This document shows positions 36,511 through 46,782 of a stretch of 64,000 nucleotides of DNA, piece after piece. Position numbers and translations under genes: made by a program. The notes under the pieces were generated by a model that saw nothing but the letters and a program-made list of their open reading frames with translations, made no database searches and was not told where the DNA came from. Source of the stretch: an uncultured Proteiniphilum sp. (GTDB taxonomy: Bacteria > Bacteroidota > Bacteroidia > Bacteroidales > Dysgonomonadaceae); assembly GCA_927407015.1 (NCBI GenBank), contig CAKMJT010000029.1, positions 186,001 through 250,000 on the forward strand. The letters run 5' to 3'. How positions within the stretch are numbered: the first letter of the stretch is position 1; every line of letters begins with the position of its first letter.

Positions 36511-37605
36511 TTATCGGTGGGCTGCGTCAAAAACGATTCGCTGCATCTCGTCGAAATTTTCCTCCAGGTTCTGCAGCAGTTTAAACTGCGCTTTGGTACG
36601 TACCAGATTGTGATCGGGATATGCAATTTTATAATAGGTATCCCCATCGATATAATCTGTTAAGAAGCGAACCGTTTGCATATAAGTCAGCAGTTTGGCG
36701 CCGAAAGCAAGATTCTCTATCTCTGTATCGGTGAGGAAGGAAGCTGCATTCTTCAGGTATCCTTTCGCATATTCCTCAAAAATAGCCAGATCAACGGCAA
36801 TGTTGTCCGGATTTTTGTCATCTTCCGCACCCCTGTTGGCACCGGTACGAACGAAATCGCCAAAGTCGGAGAGGACATAGCCCGGCATGACCGTATCCAA
36901 ATCCACCACACAGAGTACCTGATCATTTTCATCGAACAGGATATTGTTCACTTTCGTATCGCAGTGATTGGTTCGTTTCGGCAGTTTCCCTTCGCGGTGC
37001 ATCCGTTCCGCCTTGCACATCTCATCGGTACGATCCTCAATCTCTTTCACCAGTCCGGCCACTTCATGCAGTCTCCCCGCTTTGTTGGCCTTCACCGACT
37101 CGCGAAAGGTCTTCAAACGTGCCTCCATATTGTGGAAATTGGGGATAGTCTCGAACAGGGGTTCCCCGGGAAGATCGGCCAGCATCTTCTGGAAATCGCC
37201 AAAAGCCATACCTGCACGGTATGCCAGTTCCGGATTGATCTCGTCATAGCTTTTGCTTTCTTTGATAAAGTCCATCATCCGCCAGTAATCACCGCTGCTA
37301 TCTTTGTAAAAAAGGGCTTCTTCGTGAGTCGGCACCAGTGTCAGCACCCTGCGGTCAATATCAGTGACACCCTGCTCCTCCAGTTTGGCACGGATGTGGC
37401 TGGTTACCCTGGCTATATTATCCTGCAGTTCGGGCACATGTTGAAAAATATGGTGATTGATACGCTGCAACACGTATTCGTTCCCCGCCGAAGCGACTTT
37501 GTAGGAATCGTTGATATGCCCTTTACCGAGCGGCTGAATCACCACTGCATCATCATGACTGATGAATTGAAAAACGATGTTTTTCATCTTATCTAAATCT
37601 GCCAT
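36511..37605 (-). CDS. Aminoglycoside-phosphotransferase-fold kinase, N-acetylhexosamine 1-kinase-like
   Basis: The 364-residue protein has the phosphotransferase fold: an N-lobe with GKGHINDSYKV and YVLQRINHHIF, catalytic loop HCDTKVNNIL near residue 210 and metal-binding VVDLDTVMPG near 233. The lead KGHINDSY and overall layout resemble NahK-type N-acetylhexosamine 1-kinases from Bifidobacterium and their Bacteroidota homologues, which phosphorylate GlcNAc or GalNAc at C1. The substrate is not proven by motif. It follows the CBM9-like gene by 53 bases on the same strand, so the two may be co-transcribed. Confidence 0.8.
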   Translation of the reverse strand: MADLDKMKNIVFQFISHDDAVVIQPLGKGHINDSYKVASAGNEYVLQRINHHIFQHVPELQDNIARVTSHIRAKLEEQGVTDIDRRVLTLVPTHEEALFYKDSSGDYWRMMDFIKESKSYDEINPELAYRAGMAFGDFQKMLADLPGEPLFETIPNFHNMEARLKTFRESVKANKAGRLHEVAGLVKEIEDRTDEMCKAERMHREGKLPKRTNHCDTKVNNILFDENDQVLCVVDLDTVMPGYVLSDFGDFVRTGANRGAEDDKNPDNIAVDLAIFEEYAKGYLKNAASFLTDTEIENLAFGAKLLTYMQTVRFLTDYIDGDTYYKIAYPDHNLVRTKAQFKLLQNLEENFDEMQRIVFDAAHR

Positions 37606-37658
37606 TTATGTTATGTTGTTTTAAATATTCAAGTATCGTTGAAAAAGATTCGTTTTGA

Positions 37659-38306
37659 TTACTCCAGCTCCAACAGGCCAAAAAACTGAGGAACGTGAAA
37701 ATCGGGACCGGGCAGATCGATGGGATTCCAACTGATAAAATGCGGTTCGGGTGTTTCGTCGCCGCATTTATAAAAATTGGCCCTGATCTTTTGCCCTGAA
37801 AGTGACTCGTGGTCGTCGAATCCCATCGCCTTCGCCGGTATTTCGAGATAGAGAGACCAGTCACTCACCTGCCGGTCACCATCATAGCGGTGATGGATGG
37901 TGCTGTACCTGAAAACGGAGGAGATCTCCCCGGTGAGTTTTTCCGCCACCGCCCTCGTTTCATGGGAAGCGGCAAGCAGAGCACCCAGGATGTTGCATTC
38001 GAAGTTCCGGTAGGTTTTCGAGCCTTCACGCTGCATAAAAAACTCCACACAACTGTCTTTCCAGACAGAGCCAAAATCTTCCGTGTTCACCGCACGAATG
38101 GCTTCGCCGGTAACTTTATAGTAAAGATAAAGTCGTTCCCCGTCGTGCGCCACATGTACCGAAACCGGCAACAATTTCGGAAACAGATCTTTCCAGTTCA
38201 CCTGATCAACGATAGCCTCAGCCCCTGCTTCCAGGAGCAGCTTAATTTTATCCGCAACGGTTTCGTAAAGGGAGAGGTGCTGCCGGGGTACTTGTAAAAT
38301 TTTCAT
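37659..38306 (-). CDS. Carbohydrate-binding module family 9-like protein
   Basis: A 215-residue protein without a signal peptide. It contains a DOMON/CBM9-like beta sandwich of the kind annotated as carbohydrate-binding family 9-like: VSVHVAHDGERLYLYYKVTGE, VWKDSCVEFFMQ, YRNFECNILGALLAA and SDWSLYLEIPAKAMGF. Such stand-alone domains are common in Bacteroidota and their ligand is not established. A full -7 element and very short leader precede it. The kinase-like gene follows, which hints at a shared role in sugar handling. Confidence 0.8.
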   Translation of the reverse strand: MKILQVPRQHLSLYETVADKIKLLLEAGAEAIVDQVNWKDLFPKLLPVSVHVAHDGERLYLYYKVTGEAIRAVNTEDFGSVWKDSCVEFFMQREGSKTYRNFECNILGALLAASHETRAVAEKLTGEISSVFRYSTIHHRYDGDRQVSDWSLYLEIPAKAMGFDDHESLSGQKIRANFYKCGDETPEPHFISWNPIDLPGPDFHVPQFFGLLELE

Positions 38307-38322
38307 CTTTGGTTATTTTTGT

Positions 38323-38330
38323 CAAAGATA
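38323..38330 (-). promoter_or_regulatory. Candidate -7 element of the CBM9-like gene promoter
   Basis: TATCTTTG on the minus strand lies 17 bases before the ATG at 38306, implying a leader of only about 10 bases. Confidence 0.55.
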
Positions 38331-38678
38331 TTTTTTTTGCCGAAAATTCACAAATGTATTTTATGGCAGTTTGGGCATTCAAATGAAGCATTATACATTT
38401 AGATCTGCTTATTTATTCCGTTTCAGGTGCACCATTTCAATTGTGGCGCACTCGGATAAATGTATGTCTTTTTCAAGGAATCCCGGTCAGAATGATCTTC
38501 GCTGCATCTCCTTCCATTTGATTGATTATTATCTTCGCGTCGATCTCCGTTGTTATTTGCTTTGCCTCGAACAATGGGCTTTTGAGCTTGTGATAACGGG
38601 AGTTTCCTACTTTAAAAAAAACGGATTGGAGATCGTACAATCTGTTGGTTGAATATGATCAGCCAGGTTACATAAAGT

Positions 38679-38758
38679 AAAAACCGGGTGGCAAATTATA
38701 CAAACAGTAGTTTTTATTTAATACTACTTCGTTTTGCACCATTTGTTACCCGGTTTTT
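38679..38758 (-). terminator. Long hairpin terminator of the Oar/OB-fold operon
   Basis: The arms AAAAACCGGGT and ACCCGGTTTTT pair perfectly at the base. After a 2x2 internal loop CAAAT/ATTTG pairs, and nearer the centre AGTAGT/ACTACT pairs. Both strands end in TTTTT, so it can terminate in either direction. It begins about 58 bases past the lipoprotein stop. The arms look like two diverged copies of a 35-40 base sequence. Confidence 0.75.
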
Positions 38759-38815
38759 ATTTACCGCTATGTATGATATGCGTTACATGGCTTATGAGTC
38801 CTGTTTACTTGTTAA

Positions 38816-40330
38816 TCACAATGGACTTACATGGCTGAAATACATGCTATTTGCAAGTTGTGCTACTCCTTTATAAGAGCTCTTTGTTGCAATCACGGTC
38901 AATGTGTCTCCTACTTTGATGCCTTTGGTAGCCAAGAAATTTTTCTTAAAATCGCCAGTTGCACCATAACCCGGGTAGCAGCCGTAGACATAAATTTCAC
39001 TGTCGCCATCTTTCAGGTAAAGATTACCATATGTCGCGTCGGCGATCGACGTAATTTCACCGCTCACCATGTAATAATCCACATTTGAATCAACTTTGGC
39101 AAGTACTTCTGCAATGGTAGCAGTAGTGACTGAAATCGCACTTTCCAGCACGGCGCCGCCAACCTGAGGATTGTTATTGTATGCAGCACGTTTGCCCACA
39201 ATGGTAATGATGTCTCCCACTTTCGCCCCTTTTCCCTGGAAATCCTGGATGCCATATACATAGGTCTCACCGGAGAAATCCCTCAGGTATAAACGACCAC
39301 GTGTAGCATCGGTAATACTGGTGATCACACCGGTCAATCGGTATTGTATGTCACCCACTGCTGCGGCAAGAAATTCTGACACCGAGACTTTCACAATCGC
39401 CCCCATCTGACTCAACGATGTTTCTGTTGTGTAGTCTTTCGATCCGTCGGTAGTGTGGAATGTGAGCGTTGTTCCGCGGTCACCGCCAGTATTGGCAGCA
39501 GCTTTAAACTTCACAATCGCATTAGTACCGGCCGATTGGATGGAGGAGATCGACAGCCAGGACTTGGCATCTTCCGGAATCTCTACCGACACGCCTTGTC
39601 CTTTGCAGGTAAGGTAGGCGGTAAACTCGCCTCCCTCAATAGGAAGCACCTCGTTTTCCACAGAATCGACTTTCACCAGCGATTTGTTGATTTTGATCAC
39701 CATGACATTCACCATTTGAGGATCTCCCTTGTAGGAAGATTTTGGTCCTTCAACGGTTACTTCATCTCCCACTTCAAGGCCAAGACTCAGAAAGTTTTTC
39801 TCATTACCCTTCGCATCCAGCGTACCGTAGATATACACAACACCTGTTTCATCGGTCAGATACCAGTTACCATATTGGGTATTTACAATGGAAGTACACA
39901 CACCGGTCACACGGAAAGTTTTTCCGTCTGGACCTGCATTCACTTCTACAGCTTTGGCTTCTGATATTTGCGTCAATCCCTGGATGATATTGATCCGCTG
40001 TGTTTTGCCACCACTATGCAGCAAAACTTCTGCCGTGCGACCATCGATGGCCGATGGCGCAGTGAATGTCAGCTCAGACTCACCGGCATTACCGGTAGTG
40101 GCAGAAATTGTCAACCACTCCACCTTGTTTTTATCGGTCGTTACTTTCTCTGCTGTCCAGCTATCCTGCGTTGTCACGGTAATGGTCGTTGAACCGCCTC
40201 CCTGGGGAATAGCGACATAGGACGACGATACCTGAATTTCATCAAGCAGCGTTACAGACTCTTCATCGGCACAACCGGTCATCAGGGCAACCGTTACGAT
40301 GAGTAATGAGAATATAGATTTAATTTTCAT
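38816..40330 (-). CDS. Surface lipoprotein with BACON and three OB-fold repeats
   Basis: The 504-residue protein has lipobox LMTGC (C20). Domain order by eye is a BACON-like Ig domain (about 30-118), OB-fold 1 (138-212), a second BACON domain (225-310), OB-fold 2 (330-398) and OB-fold 3 (419-498). The OB repeats share VTGVCTSIVNTQYGNWYLTD, LTGVITSITDATRGRLYLRD and VSGEITSIADATYGNLYLKD, then a VYIYG motif and VGDxxTVxGxxxxY. These resemble the DUF5689/YhcR-type OB folds of secreted Bacteroidota proteins, often nuclease-associated. No catalytic domain is present. It starts 17 bases after the Oar receptor stop and is its likely partner. Confidence 0.85.
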   Translation of the reverse strand: MKIKSIFSLLIVTVALMTGCADEESVTLLDEIQVSSSYVAIPQGGGSTTITVTTQDSWTAEKVTTDKNKVEWLTISATTGNAGESELTFTAPSAIDGRTAEVLLHSGGKTQRINIIQGLTQISEAKAVEVNAGPDGKTFRVTGVCTSIVNTQYGNWYLTDETGVVYIYGTLDAKGNEKNFLSLGLEVGDEVTVEGPKSSYKGDPQMVNVMVIKINKSLVKVDSVENEVLPIEGGEFTAYLTCKGQGVSVEIPEDAKSWLSISSIQSAGTNAIVKFKAAANTGGDRGTTLTFHTTDGSKDYTTETSLSQMGAIVKVSVSEFLAAAVGDIQYRLTGVITSITDATRGRLYLRDFSGETYVYGIQDFQGKGAKVGDIITIVGKRAAYNNNPQVGGAVLESAISVTTATIAEVLAKVDSNVDYYMVSGEITSIADATYGNLYLKDGDSEIYVYGCYPGYGATGDFKKNFLATKGIKVGDTLTVIATKSSYKGVAQLANSMYFSHVSPL

Positions 40331-40347
40331 ATCGACTGTACTTTTAT

Positions 40348-43300
40348 TTAGTTGAAAATATACTTGATACCGATTGAGGCGTACCAGGTCTGACCCAATG
40401 TATAACTGGGTGTGAATGTCCGGGTATCACCACTGATGGATGACGGTGTAGAGAAGGTAGCCACACCATCGGCATCCACACCTTCGAATTTGAGGATACG
40501 GGCTTCCGTACCAATTTCTGGATTCAGATATTTGCCTACGCCCCAACTATTGTTGAAGAGATTCATCACGTTTTTTATATCCAGGCTAAGCTGCAGGTTA
40601 TGGCTGGTGTTACCTGCATTCAGCATAAAATCGTGCTTGTAGCTAAAGTCGATACGATGTACCCACGGTGAGTACACACTGTAGGCCTCGGCATACTTGC
40701 CTTGCTGGTTATTCAAATAATCATTGGCATGCACATAATCCATAAAACGGGTCTGATCGGCATCCGAGACAAAGCGGAATTGACCGTTTGTCACCTCTTC
40801 GTCGGTGGGCACATAGATGGCATCGTAGTTGTAACCGTCGCCGTTGATGTCGTTAACCGTCATGTAGGAATAGTTCGCACCTCCGCGCCATCCTTCATAG
40901 ATAAAGCTGTAGTGATTACCGCTCTTGTCGTGGGTAGTCAGTGAAGCCACGAGACGATCGGGGGTGCTGTACTGGGAATTGTGCAATTTGATGTGGTTAG
41001 GGCCCTCAACGGTAGGGACGTAGGTAAATGCCGATTCTGCATTCGATCCGGGCATACCGGTTACATCCTTGGCGACCGTGTGTGTATAGGCAGCCATCAG
41101 GCTGATGAATTCAGAAGGTTGGGCATTGAGCGTGATGTTGGTCGACCAGCCATAACCGCGACTGGTATTTTCCAGCACAAATGCCTTTGTACCGGTCCGG
41201 TAACCGCCGGGATAAACAGGCCGGTTGTCTACACCGTTGAAACGGGCAAAGCCACCTGCTGAAGGAATACTCCAGTCGGAAATGGAAACACCGTTGATGG
41301 TTTTGTTGAAGATACCTTCAACCGTTACCGACGATGGGAAAGAGGTCGGTAATGCATAGTCAACAGCTAACGACGTTTTCCAAACCTGTGGCATTTTAAA
41401 ATCCGGATCTACAGCCGCAATCGCAGAAGGAACCGTACCGTCTTCAGGTGAAATGGTGGTTGGATAACCCAATGAGGCTAACTTGTTATAAAGGGCAGAG
41501 ATGCTCGTTTTTCCGTTGGCATCCGTAACAAGCCCCCCGGCAAATTCATCCATAGAGAACCCTTTTTTTGCTGCTTCCGCAGCATTTATCTGTGCCTGAT
41601 ATTGTACCATTCCACCGTTGGTAGGCATATTGGTGAAGAACACAAGGGGCAAATTACCGGAGAAAAGGCCGGTACCTCCGCGCACTTTCAGGCTTCTGTC
41701 GCCATAGGAGTCCCAAACAAAACCTACACGCGGAGAGAAGATGATACTTGTTGAAGGCCATTTACCGGTATCGATATGACGACCCGAATAATCAATTTCG
41801 TAGATTGCCTTGTTCGTCATCAGGTCATTGTTGTTGAAAAAAAGGCCATCGATACGAAGTCCATATGAAAGTTTGAATTTTTCACTCAAGCTCCAATCGT
41901 CCTGACCGTAAACACCGATCTTATTGGTTCTAACACGTGCAGCAGGATTGCTCTCTCCATCGTAACCATAAGTAAGGTTGACAATTTCGGGGACTCCTCC
42001 GTTTAAAAAATCATCGAGGCTGGTGTATCGATAGTATCCGGTACCGTTACGCATATAAGCATTGTCTGCCATCTTATATTCGAAAGCAATTCCTCCCACG
42101 ATTTTGTGATTCCCCATATAGTATGTCAACTCATCTTTGATATTCAGCACATTGTTGTGCACACCATTGTTCCATGTAAACAGTTCATATCCCAGAGACA
42201 TATAGGCTTGTTCATCTTTCAGGATGTCGATGAAAGGAAATTCGGCCGAATTCGTGCCACGAAGATCGTCAAGCTTTGAGAAAGTGGCCAGAAACTGGTT
42301 AGAAAGGTTATTGGACAAACGGCTGTTTAAATCGAATGAGAAAGAATGCACGAGGTTGTCCATCGAATACATCGAGTTGGCAAACGACATGGAGGCCTGT
42401 GACATTCTTGCCTCAGACATGCGGGTACCACCGTCCATGGAAGTAGCATTGGGAGAGATCCAGGAGAGGTTTTTGGTGTAGTTGTAACGCAAAGCCAGTC
42501 GATGTTTGTTGGTGATATTCCAATCGAGACGGGCAAGGAGTTTGCTGTTGCTTTCATCAGCGGGGAAGTTGGTGTAGGATCCTGTTTCATATCCATATTC
42601 ACTTCGCACGAAATCAGCAACTCTTTTCATATCTGCTTCCGTAGTGCGTGAAATAAATTTGTCCGGAACGGCAACACCATTGGTCGAAGCTCTCCACCGA
42701 TTGGCGATGGTAGGTGTTTTGGCCATTTCACCGTTCACGAAGAAGAACAACTTGTTTTTGATAATGGGACCACCGATGGTGAAACCGTAGGTTGTGTTCC
42801 GATCCTTTTCACGCGCTCCCACGATTTGCTGGCCTTTCACCGCATCGCCCCGTAAGTTCTCATTTCTATGGTAAATGTAAGCGCTGGCTTTGAAGGTATT
42901 GGTCCCCGATTTGGTGATCGCGTTGACCCCGCCCCCAATGAAGTTGGTCTGACGTACATCGTAGGGTGCGATGACGACCTGCAGCTCTTCGATCGCTTCA
43001 AGAGAGATGGGGTTTCCTCCACCGGGAAGCCGGTCACTCAGACCGAAGTTGTTGTTGAAGTTGGCTCCGTCCACCGTAAAATTGGCTGTGCGCCCATCGG
43101 TACCGGCAAAGCTCATGCCATTTCCGCCATAAGGAGAAAGGCGTGTCACGTCCATAATGCTACGGCTTACGGTTGGTAGATTGGCAATCTGATCGTTGGT
43201 GATGTTAGTCACAGCTCCGGTCTTCTCTGTGGAGAATTTGGTACGCAGAGCCGTCACCACAATCTCATCCAGTGAGGTAGTTTCTTCCGAGAGCACTACA

Positions 43301-43614
43301 TTCAATACGTAGTTTTCACCCAGGCTTAACGTGATGTTGCTGGTTGTGCTTGTACCATATCCAATATAAGAAATCTCAACGGTATAAGGTCCGCCTACAC
43401 GCATGCCGTTTAGGTTGAATCGGCCCTCCATGTTGGTAACCGTACCATAAGTTGTGCCTGAAGGTTGGTGTGTGGCGATCACGGTTGCACCGATCACAGC
43501 TCCTTCAGCATCCGTAACCCGTCCACTCATACTGGAAGTGGTTACCTGAGCCTGCAAAACAGCAGCGAGCATCACAAAAAAAGCTACTGTTAAAAACCTC
43601 ATTTTTTTTACCAT
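40348..43614 (-). CDS. Oar-type TonB-dependent receptor
   Basis: A 1088-residue outer-membrane protein with signal peptide (ending VLQAQ), a carboxypeptidase-regulatory-like domain (SGRVTDAEGAVIGATVIA), plug and barrel. The plug has DEIVVTALRTKFSTEKTGAV and GNGMSFAGTDGRTANFTVDG, and lacks the SusC consensus around GSRAANGV. This pattern marks the Oar family (named from Myxococcus) rather than SusC. No SusD partner is present; instead an OB-fold lipoprotein follows 17 bases on. Import of a non-glycan substrate or a protein-export-linked role is possible. The end SIGIKYIFN is a typical last beta strand. Confidence 0.93.
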   Translation of the reverse strand: MVKKMRFLTVAFFVMLAAVLQAQVTTSSMSGRVTDAEGAVIGATVIATHQPSGTTYGTVTNMEGRFNLNGMRVGGPYTVEISYIGYGTSTTSNITLSLGENYVLNVVLSEETTSLDEIVVTALRTKFSTEKTGAVTNITNDQIANLPTVSRSIMDVTRLSPYGGNGMSFAGTDGRTANFTVDGANFNNNFGLSDRLPGGGNPISLEAIEELQVVIAPYDVRQTNFIGGGVNAITKSGTNTFKASAYIYHRNENLRGDAVKGQQIVGAREKDRNTTYGFTIGGPIIKNKLFFFVNGEMAKTPTIANRWRASTNGVAVPDKFISRTTEADMKRVADFVRSEYGYETGSYTNFPADESNSKLLARLDWNITNKHRLALRYNYTKNLSWISPNATSMDGGTRMSEARMSQASMSFANSMYSMDNLVHSFSFDLNSRLSNNLSNQFLATFSKLDDLRGTNSAEFPFIDILKDEQAYMSLGYELFTWNNGVHNNVLNIKDELTYYMGNHKIVGGIAFEYKMADNAYMRNGTGYYRYTSLDDFLNGGVPEIVNLTYGYDGESNPAARVRTNKIGVYGQDDWSLSEKFKLSYGLRIDGLFFNNNDLMTNKAIYEIDYSGRHIDTGKWPSTSIIFSPRVGFVWDSYGDRSLKVRGGTGLFSGNLPLVFFTNMPTNGGMVQYQAQINAAEAAKKGFSMDEFAGGLVTDANGKTSISALYNKLASLGYPTTISPEDGTVPSAIAAVDPDFKMPQVWKTSLAVDYALPTSFPSSVTVEGIFNKTINGVSISDWSIPSAGGFARFNGVDNRPVYPGGYRTGTKAFVLENTSRGYGWSTNITLNAQPSEFISLMAAYTHTVAKDVTGMPGSNAESAFTYVPTVEGPNHIKLHNSQYSTPDRLVASLTTHDKSGNHYSFIYEGWRGGANYSYMTVNDINGDGYNYDAIYVPTDEEVTNGQFRFVSDADQTRFMDYVHANDYLNNQQGKYAEAYSVYSPWVHRIDFSYKHDFMLNAGNTSHNLQLSLDIKNVMNLFNNSWGVGKYLNPEIGTEARILKFEGVDADGVATFSTPSSISGDTRTFTPSYTLGQTWYASIGIKYIFN

Positions 43615-43665
43615 AAATTAAATGTTTAAATTTTTAATGAACATATGACTCAATTCCATTTTCCA

Positions 43666-43673
43666 CAAAAGTA
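43666..43673 (-). promoter_or_regulatory. Candidate -7 element of the Oar receptor promoter
   Basis: TACTTTTG on the minus strand matches TAnnTTTG and lies about 52 bases before the ATG at 43614. Confidence 0.5.
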
Positions 43674-43836
43674 GTATAAATTTATGTAAATATTGTTACA
43701 ATTTTGTTACGTTTTTCTCTTCAGGCCATGCATACGATTGTACTGAGTACTACACGGTTAAAACCATTCTCGCAGCAAAATGGCCCAATAAAAATGAAAA
43801 TGTCAGAAAAAGGCAAGCGAAGCAGTTTTTTTCAAA

Positions 43837-43884
43837 TGAAAAAAGCGTATAACTTTCCAATTTTCATTTTCAGTTATACGCTTT
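43837..43884 (-). terminator. Rho-independent terminator of groESL
   Basis: AAAGCGTATAACT and AGTTATACGCTTT form a perfect 13-pair stem with a 17-base loop; the minus strand continues with TTTTTT. It lies about 34 bases past the groEL stop. Confidence 0.9.
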
Positions 43885-43917
43885 ATATTCATTTTATCTA
43901 TCTGCAGGGTGCAGTCA

Positions 43918-45600
<1,683 letters not shown>

Positions 45601-45661
45601 TCAGAATGAATAAGCCTGGGTATAACCCCAAATCACGCTCTATCTCCTTCAAACTCTTTGT

Positions 45662-45934
45662 TTATGAAAGAATTGCCAGGATGTCAGACTGACGCATGAT
45701 CAGGTGTTGTACGCCATCTATCTCAATTTCAGTTCCGGCATATTTTCCGTACAATACCTTGTCGCCCTCTTTCACGACCATTTCTTCGTCTTTTGTACCT
45801 TTACCTACGGCAATTATTTCGCCTTTCATGGGTTTTTCTTTTGCTGTGTCGGGAATGATAATTCCGCTTACTGTTTTTTCTTCTGCAGCTGCCGGTTTAA
45901 CCAGCACTCTGTCTGCCAATGGTTTAATGTTCAT
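45662..45934 (-). CDS. groS: 10 kDa co-chaperonin GroES
   Basis: The 90-residue protein begins [20 protein letters not shown], carries the mobile loop [19 protein letters not shown] and ends [12 protein letters not shown], all typical of GroES, the lid of GroEL. I see no CIRCE inverted repeat (TTAGCACTC/GAGTGCTAA) upstream, so HrcA control is not supported by the sequence. Confidence 0.98.
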   Translation of the reverse strand: MNIKPLADRVLVKPAAAEEKTVSGIIIPDTAKEKPMKGEIIAVGKGTKDEEMVVKEGDKVLYGKYAGTEIEIDGVQHLIMRQSDILAILS

Positions 45935-46015
45935 AGTCCTAAAATTGATGTTAATATAATTAATCTAAAATATCTAATTGACATTATCTGAACTGCGAAT
46001 TCTGTGCCAAAAAAG

Positions 46016-46023
46016 TATTTTTG
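46016..46023 (+). promoter_or_regulatory. Candidate -7 element for the DUF192 gene
   Basis: TATTTTTG on the plus strand fits TAnnTTTG and would start transcription about 140 bases before the first ATG. A moderate match without a clear -33 element. Confidence 0.35.
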
Positions 46024-46165
46024 CATGATTCATTCCGAAAAAAAATATTCCGGCGGATAAACTGACAAATTTTCAGTCATTCATTGTCAGGGTAGATTTC
46101 TTCTGCGATCAGTTAGCACGGTTAAACATAAAACCCACCTCAAATGTTTATGATAAGAGACGAGG

Positions 46166-46756
46166 ATGCATATCAAACCAACGAAGAAAGAACAATTATA
46201 TCTAAAAAGAAATCCAATGAACAGCTCATTCCAAAGGAAAAAAAGTAACCGCAAAATGTATCTGATCACACTGTTGATTGTCATGGCAGGTTTAGTCATC
46301 TACTTTTCACTGAAACCGGACATCAGAACAGAAAAATCCCTGCCAACCGAAGCACTGGATATCACCTTCACCAAACAGGGTGAACTGATGTTTATCCACC
46401 GGACAACTTCCGACACCCTCGCCGTCATCGACATCGAAGTAGCCGCTGACAACCAGAAACGAGCCCGTGGATTAATGTATCGTAAATCACTGCCTAAGAT
46501 GGGGGGAATGCTGTTTATACACGATGTGGAACAGATTCAGAGCTTTTGGATGAAAAACACCTATATCCCTCTGGATATGATCTTCGTGAACAGCGACAAA
46601 GTGATCGTAACCATCCACCCCAACACCACGCCGATGAAAGAGTGGAGCTATGCATCCATGAAACCGGCACTATACGTGGTTGAGGTGAATGCAGGTTTTT
46701 GCGCCCGTCACGGCATCAGCGAGGGTGACAATATCGATTTTGTGCTGTCGAAGTAA
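46166..46756 (+). CDS. Membrane-anchored DUF192 protein
   Basis: The DUF192 domain occupies the C-terminal 120 residues: IDIEVAADNQKRARGLMYRK, the signature MGGMLFIHDVEQIQSFWMKN and AGFCARHGISEGDNIDF. Before it lies one hydrophobic segment, MYLITLLIVMAGLVIYFSL, which anchors it in the inner membrane facing the periplasm. The family is widespread and its function is not established. The frame opens at 46166 (196 residues), but an ATG at 46217 (MNSSFQRKKSNRK) gives a more ordinary positive-charged leader before the membrane helix and may be the true start. It converges with the S9 peptidase gene. Confidence 0.88.
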   Translation: MHIKPTKKEQLYLKRNPMNSSFQRKKSNRKMYLITLLIVMAGLVIYFSLKPDIRTEKSLPTEALDITFTKQGELMFIHRTTSDTLAVIDIEVAADNQKRARGLMYRKSLPKMGGMLFIHDVEQIQSFWMKNTYIPLDMIFVNSDKVIVTIHPNTTPMKEWSYASMKPALYVVEVNAGFCARHGISEGDNIDFVLSK

Positions 46757-46782
46757 GACAGTGGCTAAGGGTATACCCGAGG

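Larger units (their letters stand above)
38307..38815. other. Intergenic region with a long imperfect inverted repeat
   Basis: About 500 bases without a recognised gene. A 93-codon plus-strand frame (38371-38652) has no signal, motif or likely start context, and I do not accept it. The region holds the CBM9-like gene's promoter at one end and the 80-base inverted repeat at 38679-38758 near the other. Confidence 0.5.
43615..43917. other. Intergenic region between groEL and the Oar receptor gene
   Basis: About 300 bases without a gene. It contains the Oar -7 element, the groESL terminator near its right end, and otherwise AT-rich sequence in which I see nothing. Confidence 0.55.

Noticed and set aside
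38371-38652. 93-codon plus-strand frame between the CBM9-like and OB-fold genes
   Set aside because: Cysteine- and leucine-rich with no motif, signal or start context, and no neighbouring gene on that strand. I could not link it to a transposase remnant.
45935-46165. Possible CIRCE heat-shock operator upstream of groES
   Set aside because: I looked for TTAGCACTC and GAGTGCTAA with a nine-base spacer and found only an isolated TTAGCAC-like string in the wrong context.
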